This document shows, piece after piece, positions 11,981 through 23,976 of a stretch of DNA of 64,000 bases. The stretch is from Arachnopeziza araneosa (Eukaryota; Ascomycota; Leotiomycetes; Helotiales; Arachnopezizaceae). Under the pieces are notes generated by a model that did no database searches, was not told where the DNA came from, and saw only the letters and a list, made by a program, of their open reading frames with translations. The DNA lies in contig QYAI01000113.1 in NCBI GenBank assembly GCA_003988855.1, positions 1 through 64,000 of the forward strand. Reading direction: 5' to 3'. Each line of letters opens with the position of its first letter. The stretch's first letter is position 1. Both the position numbers and the translations under genes were made by a program.

Positions 11981-13809
11981 GTTGGACTTCTGTAATTAGG
12001 ATTGATGAAAAGATGGCGGGGAGGTGTGCTTGAATATTGGTGTTGTTGGTATGCATGTGCTTGAAAGCACTGTTTGTTGGAAGCATAGCAGAATATATGG
12101 TATCTGATTATTTCCAAAATGATCATCAAAGGAGTTTCTCTAGTTCCCATTGAGCCAATTTCAATCCTGAATATATTCCGCCTCGTTGCGCTGAACGCAT
12201 CAACGAGTGCATGACAATGTATCGCATCGCTGCTTTATGGGCTTGAAGCTAGGAGCCAATCTGGCGTAAAACAGCGAACGAATATTTCCTGACGTGATTT
12301 GTTTCCAAAACCTCCGTCATGATACCATTTATTGGAAGCTGGTGTGTTCGCCGAATTCAGCGACGGATATAATCTCCTTAACTCTACTTGAACCTCTCTC
12401 GCGCGGATTTCGAGTACTGGTCTCGTGACGGCCGAGGCCGGGGAAGCCAAACCTGCGGCCAGTTTAAGGAAGCACGTGATTCATCCTGTGAAACAGCTGC
12501 TATCAATGTCAGGGGCTAAAATGATACGTTAGAACTAATAATAAATGGATATAGTAAGAAAATCTCCGAGAAATGACAAGTTTGAAGGGGTGAGCAATGA
12601 GGAGGATATTCATCACGTGACTATATACTGTCAGCTGACGAGAAAGAGCCTGCAACGTAGTTTAGATTCGACATTACCGTTGCAGCTGCCCTCAAATAAT
12701 CATTAAATTTATATAGAGCATTGGCCTGACTCATACGCATTTTAGGATTAAACTAAGAAGGATTTTATCTCGAAGCTCGCTAACAACACAACCCAGCCGA
12801 CCGCAACCTCTGTAAACTTACGACCAAGCCTTTTCTTGACTCCTCGATTTGATTGAACGTGCAAGCCGTTTGAAGATACACCATATAATCTACTGACAGG
12901 AGAGGAACTTGTCTTCAAGCAGCCTTATCCTACAAGCACTCACCAAATAGTCTCGATCGCTGTACAAGTCGATGATTTTCATCGTTTATAAAAGAGTAGC
13001 ATTGCGCCTCATTTACAAAGCCTTGTTTTAAGCCTATTAATCAGGTAGAGGTATTAATGATAGATCATTCTTGCCTCGGTCCCGTATCTCACTCTGGTTA
13101 AGGCAACAAAGTTTCGCTGAATTCAACTGCTAATGTTATTTCTAGACGACGGTATATTTTGTACTCTACAGGCCCTGAAGGTAGCTGGGGCTTTGCTATA
13201 GAGCTTGCTAGGCATGGTGACAAGTGGTTCGATCTCGTGAGGACTTGTAGGGGTATAGGTTGTGCATTAAGAGGGTCATGTTCTGAGCTAAAGACTTCTC
13301 TTTGAAGACACGGGCTCGCTTGTTAGTTCTACAACAGGTTCTTTTACACGCTAAGCCGATTGATTGTATTACAGCCTGAGGCAGGAAGTATCACATGCGG
13401 AATCTCAGTTTAAATGCCTCTTTTTTTTTAGAGATAATTTAATACTAAAACAAATAAGCATTCTTGAGCAATTCTAGCATTTCAAATTAGTATTATTCAA
13501 ACTTTGGGCTGTCTTGGCCAACTTCTTAGATTGTTGACGCGGTGTGCTCTTTTGCTTACAACCCGGGCGAAGACCCCTGCACTCTAAAAGGAACGCATAA
13601 TGCTTTGACACGAAGCTTGGAGAAACAGCACTGCAGTCTATCTCTGTTTGGTTTTCCCTCAACATGACTGACGTTCCTATAATTCATTATCCCCTGCGCA
13701 AATGTTGGAGGATTCCTTTTCTCACTTCGGGCACAAGATTCTTCCAAAAACTGCATCGGCGTGTCGCAATCACAGCTATGCAAGATAGTTACGCATCCGC
13801 AGAATAGAC
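11981..13809. other. Gene-poor AT-rich region
   Basis: No supported gene. The part from 12.5 to 13.5 kb is AT-rich and stop-dense. It could be an old, decayed repeat, but no domain is visible. Confidence 0.35.
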
Positions 13810-15005
13810 ATGCCTCAAGGACCGGAACCTTCACACGGGTCGTTACTCAGCAGTAAAGAACTATCTCCATCACGGCGTCGACAAAGCGACAGGTAAGCAA
13901 ACAGTTCGAGTCTGCGAAATTCGGTTCTCAAGACCTAACAACTCTACCAGCTCCGGAAAAAAACCCCTGCGACCTGCCGCGAAAGCCGAACCTACCACAC
14001 AGTCCCTTCAACCATCCCATCTCGAAGTCTCGTCTGTTGGCAGAGGGAGAAACCAAGGTGGCACAAGTGCTAACATCATTAGCGGCCAAAATTATGATAA
14101 CAAGTTTATTGCCGAGAGCCAGAAGAGTGACGAGAAAGCGGAACAAAATGCGAAGGATGATCAAAAACATACGTTGGTAACTGACAGAGGAGAAAATGTG
14201 CACCGAGTTGAAGATGGTGAAACTACTCCAGTTTTCGACGAAGGGGAATTGCCATGCAATCCTGTGCACAATATTCCTATGGTAGTTACTGATGCAGATG
14301 GCACACCCCAAGCTTGTAGCATTACACTTGACACTGGAGCGGAATGTTCTCTCATATCACACCAAGCTGTGAAGATGTTAAAACTGAAGAAGCATCCTAT
14401 ACAAGCTTCCGATCCCCGGAAAAAAATTGAGCTCAAAAGCTATGTTGCATTCGGCGGATTTTCAATGACCCCAACGCACTTCGTCATCCTTAAGGTTAAA
14501 GGCCATAGAATTGGTTTAGATGATTACGTTGAGTCGCATGTCAGGGTAGCGCCCGAAAATACTCAAATTCCTCCACCAACAGATATAATTTTTGGACTAC
14601 CATTCATCGTACGAAATAATGTTTTCCAAAATATTTTAGCCATGCCCCCGAATGGGCACTCATTTTTGGCTCTGATAATAGGGAAGCGGTCAAAGAGTGA
14701 GAGATTATCCCAAATCTGCGAAAATCGGATGCTTATCATTTCGTCTAGCTCAAAAAATCGATGATCAGAAGGTCAAGGAGAAGGATCGCGCACTTGCGGA
14801 GCAGCTTAGCCGTCTTAAGTCATCGGATACTGCGAGTCAGGGAGCTGCTACGTCCACGGCTACTCGTGACCAAACTGATACTTCTATCGGGTCATGGGAT
14901 CATAGCGGAGATTATCAGACCCAGAGTTCTTCAAACACAGATTTTGCCAGTGTATCTGGTGCTGCTAAGGATGAGGCAGAGAATACGTCTAGTCATCAAG
15001 GCTGA
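13810..15005 (+). CDS. Protein with retropepsin-like aspartic protease motif
   Basis: Three exons (13810-13892, 13951-14696, 14749-15005) close in phase to 361 residues. The middle holds a retroviral-type aspartyl protease signature: LDTGAECSLIS, then HQAVKML, and a later FGLPFI segment that fits the second half of a single-lobe retropepsin fold. The N terminus is basic and Ser-rich. The C terminus is Ser/Thr/Asp-rich and probably disordered. No reverse transcriptase or integrase is present, so it is either a domesticated retroelement protease or a fungal family with this fold. The exon structure with good splice sites argues for a cellular gene. Function is unknown. Confidence 0.65.
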
Positions 15006-15399
15006 CTTTGGCAAGCGGAAACAAGGTTCCTGCCATCTGCCGTAGTCTTAGTTAACAATACAGGTCTTCAAGCCTATTTATCTAACTGTACTGTTTAAAG
15101 TGCGGAGAAACGGATGCAGAGGCTGTAAATTAGATAATTCACTTTGTCGTCCTCAAATGAATGCACGTGATCAAAATGGTTTAGACAATCTCAGCAAAAC
15201 AACTCCTAGCTCGCTTTCACTTTATCATAATACTCCATTGATATATTCGCATGTATATACAGCATTATGAGCTCTTATTTTAGTAGTAGAGGTGGTAATA
15301 TTATAAAATTCTCCACAATCATTCAACCTTTGTTCGTACTTATTCAGAAATCTGCGTCTTGCATACTGGGTAGCTTTTGAATGAGAAGATCAAGGTGAG
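15006..15399. other. Convergent 3' flanks
   Basis: Short AT-rich spacer between two genes that end towards each other. No promoter or gene expected or seen. Confidence 0.5.
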
Positions 15400-17006
15400 T
15401 CAATCCAGAAGCTCATACCAGACAGGAGAGTCAGATATATCATCAAAGTGATAATATTTCTGTGTCTTCTCATCCCAATGCCAATACTGATCAGGGTGCT
15501 CGAGTGCCTTCTCGCGCAAAGTTCTTAATATGACTTGAGGATCGTCACTTGTCTGCTGATCAAAGTCCGTCGACTTAGCTTCATCAATCTCAATTCCCGT
15601 AACTGGCCAACCGATTTCGACTAGACTATCGTCTCTAGCAAGATCTGTTCGCTCCTGTAAAAAGCGTAGCATTGGTATAGACACTCCTTTGGAAGTTTCG
15701 ACATGAGAAACTTTGACATCAGCTGCAAGTGATCGATATCCAGTGCTGATATTTGATCCAGAGGATAAGTGACTCCCGGAAATGGGGCGAAATGCGTCGG
15801 TAAGACCCTGGGTGTGAAGTTCGACTGGAGCACTTGGATTGGAATCTATAATCGATCTTGATCTTGCCATAGATCGAGCCGGAGTCTCTGAAACCGTGAT
15901 ATCTATGGGCAGAGTGTTGTGGTAAGGAATACAGTGCTCCAACTGTCGTTGAGGCATTCTCCCTATCAAAGCTTTGGCGGCCGAACTGGACTCAATTTGT
16001 GGAGCTGCGGGCAGTCTCAGCCTGTCTGGAAGATCTACTACATTTTTAGTTGTAGCAACCTCCAGAATTTTAATCTCTGCCTTATTATCTTCCATAGAGA
16101 CTTTGGTCGGGTATGAAGATTCTCGAGATTCTTTCCGAGGTGTGTGGGATACATGGTTCTCAGAACCTGGAATGCGGGACTTCGCTTCGCCGGGATTTTG
16201 TGATAGAAATTGATCCTTCAGCGGGTGCGCACTGGAGGCTTCGAGCCCCTGCTGCGGTAGGCCAGAAAAAATATTTATACTTTGTCGATTTTTGGATGCT
16301 GCACCGCCATGTTTCAAGAGAGTTCTCCTCCACGCTGATGGATGTCTCTTCATGTGGCCATCTTCTAACGCATCCCCAAATGGGTTTCTCTGGACATCAT
16401 CATCATTTATGGTATTGTTACCATCATAGAAGAAGGTATCATTCGGCCCAAACACAATGTCTAAATTTCTCTTCGACGAGACCCGAAACTTCGACTTATA
16501 TTTGGACTCATACATTGTGTGGTAGCACCACACGATGGTGATATATTTCGTCCCAGAGTTTTCTTCGATCCTATGTCCAAGCTTTTTCACTGCAAAGTCT
16601 CTGGAGATTCGGTTTTCTTTGCTTGATGGTTGGTAGAAGGCTTCAGTGTTGCATAATGCTTCATTTCGTCCGTTCGTCGCACCTTGGGAACGAGGATCAA
16701 TCTTGATTTCAGCGGAGTTGTTATCCTGTATCAATCAGCTTTCTTCAATCTGTTTTCAAGTACTGAGTTAAAGCATACTGTATCCGATGGCCATCGTAGG
16801 AAAGCTTTGCGAAAGCAGGTCGTCATCTCGCTTCTCGTCTGCCAAGCGCGTCGGCAGTCGACTGACTGGCGAGAAATGGAGGACTTAAACAGCAATATTT
16901 GAGTCTGACGATGACCCTGAGTTCGGTGCTGCCGACCGTCAGCGCTTGTCGTTGGGTGATCATTGAGCTTAATAGATGAGCGTATCTGATGATTGTCAGC
17001 CATCAT
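15400..17006 (-). CDS. Hypothetical protein with Trp/Tyr-rich C terminus
   Basis: Two exons (17006-16779, 16725-15400) joined in phase 0 give 517 residues. The 53-bp intron starts GTATGC and ends ATACAG. The start at 17006 (MADNHQ, with another Met codon just downstream) is the best available; an open frame continues upstream, so it is not certain. The protein is hydrophilic and Ser-rich with no transmembrane segment or known catalytic motif. It contains WCYHTMYESKYKSKFRV around residue 145 and ends with a compact segment, DQYWHWDEKTQKYYHFDD. I do not recognise the family. The DUF6594 gene diverges from it within 300 bp. Confidence 0.65.
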
Positions 17007-17295
17007 GCTGCTGCTAATCGCCTCATCACTCCAAGATCGAATATTTGTTCCCCTTGTGTATTTCACCTGCATACCAATAGGTGACCAATTAGTAAACGAG
17101 GCGAGACTGAATATGTGGTTCGAAAGTGGGCAGAAGCTGTCGGAAACGAGGCGTGGCGTGACAGCCTGCGAAATGCGAATCGCTTCGCTCCACGCCAATG
17201 CCTTAGCCGGGCGATTATTTGAAGCCTCACCCCAATCAGCCGTCGGCTGTTCACTATTAACCACCACAAAAATTGCTTCGTTATAGGTCACTAAA

Positions 17296-18382
17296 ATGAA
17301 GGGCGAAAAAGGTTATGGGAAGCTGGCGCGATTCATGAACGAGACACAACATGTGATCGTAAAAACACATCGCGACCTGGCTGTTCGAGACCTTTTATAC
17401 CGGCAAGCAGAACTTTCTCATCTAAAACACGAATTTGATTCAATTGCTCAAAAGGACTCAGAGGCACTAGATGAGCGGCAGTATTATGATCGCGATTGGT
17501 GGGTTCTCGAAACCTCAAAGGAAAGAGGCTTTCATGGCGAGCAATGGGATTGTGCTTTGAAAATAAGGAAAAGACTGGAAGAGTACTGTACAGAAGACTC
17601 CCTCCCTCGGATGGTATCTTCTTGACGCCTTTGATGCCTCGACCGCTAATTATAACGAGTTCAGATACGAGTATCCTACAGTATCGCCAAATTTCTTCCC
17701 TTTCGACCCCCGAAGAAGAAGAACGGCAGATTTTAGAGACTTGGATTGACAGCAAAAGCCTTGGAGGCCACTGTGGTTTCCTCGGGATTGATCTTGGTGG
17801 CTTCAAAGACATGCCGCCTTCTGCATATGCGAAAAGCAACCTGAGTGATCTGCTCATGCTCTCTGATATCCATGGGGAAAATGATCTATTCACAAAATTT
17901 TGCACAGGCCCCATCCTCAATCTATTTCACAAACTGTGGCGGTACAAAAAGGTATTCTTTTTCCATCGTCCACAATACGGGATTGACGGTCACTCAACTC
18001 ATGCAGAAACCCCTTCCTGTCGATATTGAGATGTTGCCACCCGGAGACAATCAGACTCCACTCTACTACTATTCCGATCGACATGTGCAGACGACAATCA
18101 ACATCCTTGGAACAATAGCATCATCAATCATTCCTGTAGCTTCTATTATTGCGCTATATTACGTGGGAAATATGGGTGCTCGCCTCGGTCTCGTTTGCGT
18201 ATTCACAGTCCTTTTTGCTTTGGGCCTTGCTTTGGCGACGAGAGCGCGACGTATTGAAATATTTACCGCTACAGCTGCGTAAGTATCTCACTGGTCTGTT
18301 TTTCTCGCATCGTATGATAGTTATAAGTTTCTCTAGGTTTGCGAGTGTTCAGGTTGTTTTTATTGGGACGACTAGTACCTGA
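17296..18382 (+). CDS. DUF6594 domain membrane protein
   Basis: Four exons (17296-17587, 17665-17951, 18007-18278, 18337-18382) close to 298 residues. The start MKGEKGYGKLA and the following LLYRQAELSHLKHEF, YDRDWW and QW..AL..R segments are typical of fungal DUF6594 proteins. So is the C terminus: TTINILGTIASSIIPVASI, LYYVG, RLGLVCVFTVLFALGLAL, RRIEIF and a final VVFIGTT. It has about two to three membrane spans near the C terminus. The family is abundant in Pezizomycotina and has no proven function. The last exon codes for only about 15 residues and is easily missed. Confidence 0.85.
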
Positions 18383-19599
18383 AATAATTTCATTAGCCAC
18401 CTACGAGACCGAGGGTTTATCTCATTGCGAGAAGGGGCAAAAATCGTATGTTTAGGAGTGACAGAATGTTAAGAGCGAATATGAATAACGAATTATACGA
18501 TGGGAATGTTTGAAGTTCCCAACCTAATGTCTCTCGTTCGTAGCACCCCTTTTGCTCCGGCTTGGCTCATGCCGCACAGGGTCGGCTTAGCTTCGGCTCA
18601 GGTTTTCTCAAGCCTGCTTACCCTGTCTAATATTTCAATATCCGCTTAGCTCCCTTGAATCTATTTATACTTTCCTTGTTTTGTACTTTGGTAGATTCCT
18701 ACTTTGGCTTCGACAAGGATCCTTCGTAACCGTTTCTGGATCTACATCGCTTAAAACTTCAATAGATAAGTAACAACTCAGGATGATGACGAGTCTAGAG
18801 CAGTCCTTGTTGATTAGTCTTTGGAGCTCACAGCTTGGATCAGGGTTTTCAAGTTTTCTAGTCAACTCCTGAGCCTGATTTCGATTCCCTAGGCTTAAAA
18901 TCTCCTAATATATTGCCAGCCAACCTGGTTTAATTTCCTGCGAGGATAGTACAAGTAGACACTGATGTTCTTTAGTGAGCCCTCGACAAGCCTCTCAATT
19001 TTTCCTGACTGGCCGATTCGGCTTGCTGCTTTCGGACGAGCCTGAAGACTTCTTTTCAAGTCCCGATCCCAATCTAACTGAACTGATCAATCACCACGAT
19101 ATATTAAGATCCTGGACATTCTGCTACCATCTTGTTACGAATAGCTAATGACGGGTTGCGTGATAGCAAGGCTGCACGAAATGGTCACGTGTTAGGCGGG
19201 TCAACTGAAATCAGGTGATGGATAACTTGCTACCAGAGGATGTCGGTGTGACGCAAAGGTTCGAGATAGCTTGGGCTATCGCCCATTGGATTAGAAGCTT
19301 CTTGCTCAGCTCGAGGTAGTAACTTAACACTGCACTTGATAATCCAATCATCCTTATTTTCAAAGACCTTGTCTACTATCTACTCCGCAAAAATATTATC
19401 AAGCCCTTTCAGCTTTCTGAGCCCCTTGACGACCATTTAAATTTTCTAAATCTTTCTAACTTAGACTAGTATATTTGTGGCTCCACATGCTCGGTCTTCA
19501 CATCTATTATAAATATTATAAATATTGCCAAGTTCTCAATTGTATGAAAGACGCTATTCTGTCTACAGCTACATTAATCTGCTATCATTGGCGTGAAAT
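18383..19599. other. Intergenic, degenerate sequence
   Basis: No supported gene. Around 18540-19070 there are several GGCTTNGCTC-like and CGGCTTAGC-like stretches that suggest a decayed repeat, but no element could be defined. Confidence 0.3.
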
Positions 19600-20028
19600 C
19601 TACTCTCTTTGAAGTAAGAACTTCACAACCTCAAGGTGACCATTGTAAGCTGCCGAATTCAATGGAGTAAAGCCCTTCGCATCAGCGATTGTATAGTCCG
19701 CTCCATTAGCGAGCAAGAGTTCTACAAACTTAAGCTGACCATAGCTAGCTGCCGAGTTCAATGGAGTAGAGCCATTCATACATGTGATGGTATGGTCTAC
19801 TTTATTTCCTAAGAGGAATTCGACTAATTCAACATGGCTGTTAGAAGCTGCTGCGTATAATGAGATCTCTATACGATGATCATTGCTGCTTGCAGCATTC
19901 GCTTGTGACATCTCACTAGGTACAGTAACAAGTGAAGGGCTCATCTTGCCCTCTGCTTTGTTGCTATTTGATGTTGTGTGTGGTTGCGAGGAAGATTCAG
20001 TATAAGAGAGATTCGCATGCGAAGACAA
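19600..20028 (-). pseudogene. Ankyrin-repeat fragment
   Basis: An open frame with one partial and two fuller ankyrin units: SLYAAASNSHVELVEFLL, STPLNSAASYGQLKFVELLL and FTPLNSAAYNGHLEVVKFLL. It stops right after the third helix pair, and no further repeats follow downstream. It has no ATG at its upstream end; the first internal ATG is at 19944. It is either the last exon of a gene I cannot build or a truncated copy. The repeats are very similar to one another (TPLNSAA.), as in fungal tandem ankyrin arrays. There is no basic region, so nothing links it to the ankyrin/bZIP-type regulators of HC-toxin or apicidin clusters. Confidence 0.5.
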
Positions 20029-21335
20029 AGCTACTGGTCATGATTTGAGGCCGTCATGGGTGGCCGTGTTGTAATTTGTGGTAGAGATAGTAAGCTCTGA
20101 GAGTCCCAATGTCTCTTCATTCGGCAGTAAAAGATGATCTTCCGAGCGTCTAGTGGCATTAGATCCTAGGAAAAAACTTAATCAGCCTGTACCAAAATTG
20201 GAAAGTATTTCAACCTTACCAGAAGTGATCCATGTATGGTTCTCAATAGAGCCTTTAACTCTTTCTCGCATTCACTGCTTTTCAGGGTTTTAATTGTCGT
20301 TCGGATCCTCTTCACCGCCCTCTTTTTTCCGTCTTCTTTGTTTTCCTCTAGGCGTACTATCCCGCAGCCCCTGTGGCCTAAGTACTGCTTGACCTTCCAT
20401 ACCTTTGTTCGTTATTGTCGTCTAATATTTCTCGCGGGATCCGTTATATAGTGTAGTTCCTCCACCCGATCTTCGTAGACCTTCGCGTTGATATGCCAAT
20501 GATCGATGTCAGATTTGGAAGGCATCATTCACAAGTAGGAGTTGAGGTGTCTTGGGCGCTAGCCTTAGCTACCCAGGTGGTTGTCGAACAAGTTAGGGTA
20601 AATACAGAAACATCTAAGAACCCGGGGTTGAGAGGATGGTCGAGTCAGTACAGTGGGAATCGAAATCGGCTTCACGCCTGAAACTTGATGTTTCTAATTT
20701 TAGTTTCATTCTCGGATTGGGTAGCACCATTATGGCTAGCTGTCTCGCCAGATCATAAGATGATTGGTGATGAGAAATCCTGATGTCGCAGCCTTATCGA
20801 GGTTTACCCTGCAGCAGTTACGGCCATGCTCTTAGTCAAACTTGCTACAGTGACTTCATTTCCGGTTGGTCATTCAGCTCGTTACGTAGCGCAGATAATA
20901 CTCAGGCATGAACATATCTTTCTCTCATCTCCATCTTTTAGGCTCGCAGCTCCCTGCGATATTTTGACCTGTAAAGTAACGTTAAATTCGACTACTGTTT
21001 GTGGCCAGATTCCGCAGCCTTATTATCCCGAAAGCCAGTTGAAGCTAGCTGACCGATTGACTTCTGATCTTTGCCTTTGCATGACTGTGTTGGCATTGCA
21101 GGTTGACCTAAGTAATCATTGGTTGGCAGTTTCCCGAGCCAAATCAACTCCCTAGGCGGGCACGAATCTCGGTTGAGATGCAACGCCACTGTGTTACACG
21201 AAAATGCATTCAAAGCCCACACCAGAATTAATAAATCCCGAGCCAAAATGCAAATCTCTAGCGCTCGCCTTGTTTTCTGATTTACGTCTAGTCAACAGTA
21301 AAACATATTATCCTACGGTTGATCGAAGCGAGACT
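20029..21335. other. Intergenic
   Basis: Only short ORFs of non-coding appearance. The right end is the promoter of the 21.3-kb gene. Confidence 0.4.
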
Positions 21336-23766
21336 ATGTTTTCGGGCCAGTATGAGGCGTCAAGCTCCGTTCTTGATTACCTGAATACTATAGTGACCCT
21401 GATTGGCGTTGGGTGGGCCATTTGGACCGCAGCATGGCATCTCAATTTCAACAAAGCAACGAAACACCTAGGATCACTTTGCCAAGATAAATACTTTATG
21501 GGAATTTTCGCTGCCGACATTCCCTCCTCCTGGAGAAGAATCTTCCCGTTTTTCATAGGGAAGGTCGAGATCCCTCAACTTCCCAGCATCGCAACGATAA
21601 TTCGAGCAGGCGAAGATGGGGTATTCACTTCCTTTATGTTCGGATCAACTCGGCCTAATCAATTGACCGTTTCTTGGATACCTGTTTACGCGAGCTTCTT
21701 CTTAGAGTATGCGTGGAATTTGTATGGACTGCAGAATTGGACCGAATTGCGTCCTGATGGTTCGGGCGAGCTCCGGTATCTTCTCAAATACCAAAGAAGG
21801 GCACAGGAAATAGTCTGGATGGAAATATCCAACGCATCGGGTGAAAAGCATGGCTTGGAGTTTCAGGTGAGTTTCCGAAGATATCTAACGGCGTACACTA
21901 AGGCTAATATAAAATCTGTAGATCAGACGCATATATCACAAATATTTTGGAAATTACCCACAAGTGAACCCTCGAGGATTATTGGTAGACCCCACTCGAA
22001 TTCGTGAAATAGATCCCCACCTTCTCTATTACCGCTGGAATATCCAACATAACAACGCAGGGCTACGACCGCAGAAACTCTGGAAGATTTTCGATCAAGA
22101 ACATGGCCTCGGCGACAGTTCTCAAAACGGTAATTCTCACGCCATGGGGCCAATACTCATCAAGAGCCATATTCAACTTCATGCACCCAATACAGAAGTT
22201 ATCCGCTCTTTTTCACAACCTAAGATCATTCCGCCTCCCCGCAACAAACTCGAGCAAATAGACCATGGACAAGCGAGGATACAAAATCGTTTACGGTTAT
22301 GGATATATCACGATAAACCATGTGTTCAGATCGCAGAAGATGAATTAGCGGGTCTGGCTTTCGCTATGGGCATGGTACTTAGGAGCAAAGATTCCCTACC
22401 GAGTGGACCAAGTGCTTTCACAGCATCTCTAACTTCAGCAAATGATGGTTGTATGCCTATGCTCAGACTTACTTATGGTTCATGGCGTTACATTAGATTA
22501 TCGGCTGGTAGTGGTTATTCCACCCTCTTCGCAAAATACATGGCCTGTGGGTGTCTCCCATTCGCTCGTCAACTGATTTCATTAGGGTTAGGAAATGATA
22601 GTTTAGGCGAAGAAATTCTAGTGGTCAAGGTTGATAAAGACTTACTTGCAAGCATCATGGAAGGGAAGGCAATCTCCGAAAAGAGGGAGGGTTCTACCTC
22701 TTCGAAAAAGTCGATTGAGTACCTTAGCAGGCTCCCTTCCTCAGCAGTCCATAACATTTTTGATGATAGTCACAATACAGGAGAGAGAGGAAGCATCTAC
22801 AAGTTGCGAGATGCTGCCGATAAGCCATTCAAACCAGAGATTGTAGGCAATTGGATTAAAGCAGTCGCGGGTATCGCATTCGGAGGGCTCGTGCCAATGG
22901 CAACACGGCCTCTTGTCGATGCCGTGAAATTCACCGTCGGTGGAGGTATCACAGCAACAGGCTGTAAGAAACTGCAAAGAGTTTTGAACCAAGTACTAAA
23001 AGAAGCAAAAACGGGGTTCGGGATTGATCGTGCTTCCATTTCATTATTTGACGAAATCGCGGGATCTATTAGTGAGTTGATGGAGAAAGATGAGGCTATA
23101 GAATTTGATAGTATTATCTCAAATGGCCAGAGGGTTCATGAGATTGTCCTACTGCTGAACCGATATACGACCCTTCTCGAACGCCTAATCGCAATGACTT
23201 CTCTCGAAGGAGGCCCCAATAGCGAAAAATCCGAGGAAGAACGAAGGCTCGAAGATGCTTTTACTGGATGTTACACGGACATATCAAAGTCCTATTTCGC
23301 CGCTTGCGATGGCCAAAAGAGAGAAAACGAAGAAAAAGAATTAGACGATATCTACGATCGTCTCTCGCTACAAAGACTCTTCCCACAGAGTCCCTCGCCA
23401 CAAAAGTTAAGTTCTAAGGATTGCGGGGTGGTAGCTCGGCACATCATCAAAGCCTGGACAGGTATCGTCAAGATCGTCGAGTGGGATGAAGATGGGGAGA
23501 AGTTCCGTGATGTGGGAAGCCAGACGGAGGAACAAGAAGGGCCAGAAAAAACAGGGAAATTTTTTTTTCAAGTGGCGGTGGAAGAAAAGGTGGAGAAAGA
23601 AACCGTGGAGGTGAAACGAAGGAACGGAGAAGTCCAAAATGATCATGACGGAAAAAGAGAGCAAACGAAGAGCGAGAAGAAAGTGGGAAAAGTGGAAGGG
23701 CGTGCTAGTGACATTTACAGGCCTGTGCCTCTGGCAGATCTCCCCGATGTGGCGTTGTGGGAATGA
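21336..23766 (+). CDS. Large fungal hypothetical protein with N-terminal membrane span
   Basis: Two exons (21336-21866, 21922-23766) joined in phase 0 give 791 residues. The 55-bp intron starts GTGAGT and ends TGTAG. The start MFSGQYEASSS was preferred over an upstream in-frame Met because a hydrophobic span (YLNTIVTLIGVGWAIWTAAW) follows at about residues 20-40. The rest is mostly soluble. A second hydrophobic, Gly-rich stretch (WIKAVAGIAFGGLVPMATRP) lies near residue 510, and the last 100 residues are a Lys/Glu-rich, probably disordered tail. I do not recognise the family. It precedes the convergent FAS beta gene by 210 bp and marks the likely left border of the cluster. Confidence 0.75.
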
Positions 23767-23976
23767 CTTCGTAATATAAAAATGGGATTTTGCAGCTCTA
23801 GATCAGTTTCCATTACAACGCTCCTCAAATCTCAATCTAGCAATAATATAATCAAGATGAAATATTTCTGACAAGAAACTAGATGTTCTAGATAAAGATA
23901 CTTAAGAAAGACAATGAATATTCGTATCGATCAACATCAGCAAATTATGGGTCACGAGTTGCTCCAACCATCACCC

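Noticed and set aside
12429..12434. CGGCCG outside the cluster (also 15978, 57698, 59195, 61256)
   Set aside because: These are only 6-mers, mostly inside coding sequence, at about chance frequency. The argument rests on the full GCGGCCGC 8-mer.
19600..20028. Ankyrin fragment as a ToxE/Aps2-like pathway regulator
   Set aside because: Those regulators combine a bZIP-type basic region with ankyrin repeats. This frame has no basic region, is truncated, lies 4 kb outside the cluster and has no palindrome nearby.
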